NCBI GenBank assembly: GCA_021849995.1
Contig: JAJZSC010000219.1
Span: 1 to 6,120 of the forward strand
Source: Bacillota bacterium
GTDB lineage: Bacteria > Bacillota > Desulfitobacteriia > Desulfitobacteriales > Desulfitobacteriaceae
Reading direction: 5' to 3'
DNA: 6,120 nucleotides
A program made the position numbers and the translations under genes. The notes beneath the pieces are model-generated. The model saw nothing but the letters and a program-made list of their open reading frames with translations, was not told the DNA's origin and did no database searches. Shown here one piece after another: positions 5,890 to 6,120 of this stretch (positions within the stretch are counted from its first letter, which is position 1; each line of letters starts with the position of its first letter).

Positions 5890-6120
5890 AAGTTATAAAC
5901 TTCTGGATGGTATCTTTTAAGATTCTTGTTTTGCCTAAACCAGTTTATCGTTTCCGCCAATCCTCGCTTTAAACCCTCATATCCTGCAAATTCCGGTTTC
6001 CAGCCCAGGAGCTTTTCTGCCTTGGTATTATCTGCCCATAAGCGATCCACCTCGCTTTTTGCCGGGCGCAGCCGTATTTTTTCGGGCTGGATTTCTATCT
6101 TGACCTGCATTATTTCAGAT
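5886..6120 (-). CDS. legB: LegB-like NAD-dependent 4,6-dehydratase (3' part, cut by window edge)
   Basis: Only the last 77 residues are visible; the frame stays open to base 6119, so the internal ATG at 6108-6110 is not the true start. The visible part contains SEIM, then EKIRLRPAKSEVDRLWADNT and KAEKLLGWKPEF, and ends in YHPEVYNL. The block RP.KSEV.RL.ADN.KA..LLGW.P is the C-terminal substrate-binding region of extended short-chain dehydrogenases of the LegB group. These take UDP-GlcNAc (or GDP-GlcNAc in some bacteria) to the 4-keto-6-deoxy sugar. The ending YxPxxYN is also usual for LegB. The Rossmann motif and catalytic Tyr/Lys are outside the window. The stop overlaps the legC start as ATGA, supporting a joint dehydratase-aminotransferase unit at the head of the pathway. 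Confidence 0.85.
   Translation of the reverse strand, partial: SEIMQVKIEIQPEKIRLRPAKSEVDRLWADNTKAEKLLGWKPEFAGYEGLKRGLAETINWFRQNKNLKRYHPEVYNL

Overview
The window is a minus-strand stretch of a surface-glycan locus. It carries most of a legionaminic-acid-type nonulosonic acid pathway (nucleotide-activated GlcNAc branch), with three less usual items set inside it. All genes read right to left. Transcription order is: 3' end of a legB-like 4,6-dehydratase (5886-6120, cut by the window), legC-like PLP aminotransferase (4675-5889), a 359-base gap holding a large imperfect foldback element (4401-4636), a PaaK-like AMP-forming ligase (3074-4315), a 45-codon remnant of a left-handed beta-helix acyltransferase (2921-3058), a KamA-family radical SAM aminomutase homologue (1812-2897), a PglD/NeuD-type acyltransferase (1159-1812), a legI/neuB-type nonulosonate synthase (165-1175), and the 5' end of a legG/neuC-type hydrolysing 2-epimerase (1-174, cut by the window).

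The core genes form a recognisable route. LegB makes the 4-keto-6-deoxy sugar nucleotide, LegC aminates C4, an acyltransferase acylates the new amine, LegG releases the 2,4-diamido hexose, and LegI condenses it with phosphoenolpyruvate. The CMP transferase that would complete the route is not in the window and may lie past the left edge. Gene junctions are tight: legB/legC share ATGA, aminomutase/acyltransferase share TGATG, acyltransferase/legI overlap by 17 bases and legI/legG by 10. This points to translational coupling and shared transcription, at least from 2897 leftwards.

The unexpected pieces are the PaaK-like ligase and the KamA-like enzyme, placed between legC and the acyltransferase, exactly where the N-acyl group of the sugar is decided. 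My inference is that they supply an unusual activated acyl donor, possibly a beta-amino acid, for the C4 amine of the sugar nucleotide (C7 or C5 of the final nine-carbon sugar, depending on numbering and epimer). This is a hypothesis from gene order and motifs, not a demonstrated pathway. The acyltransferase remnant beside them suggests that the acylation step has been exchanged during evolution.

Organism: medium GC, strong AGGAGG-type ribosome binding sites, and an oxygen-sensitive radical SAM enzyme fit an anaerobic bacterium, perhaps a Firmicute (Clostridia or Negativicutes). This is a low-confidence guess. No tRNA, rRNA, CRISPR array or transposase gene was seen.
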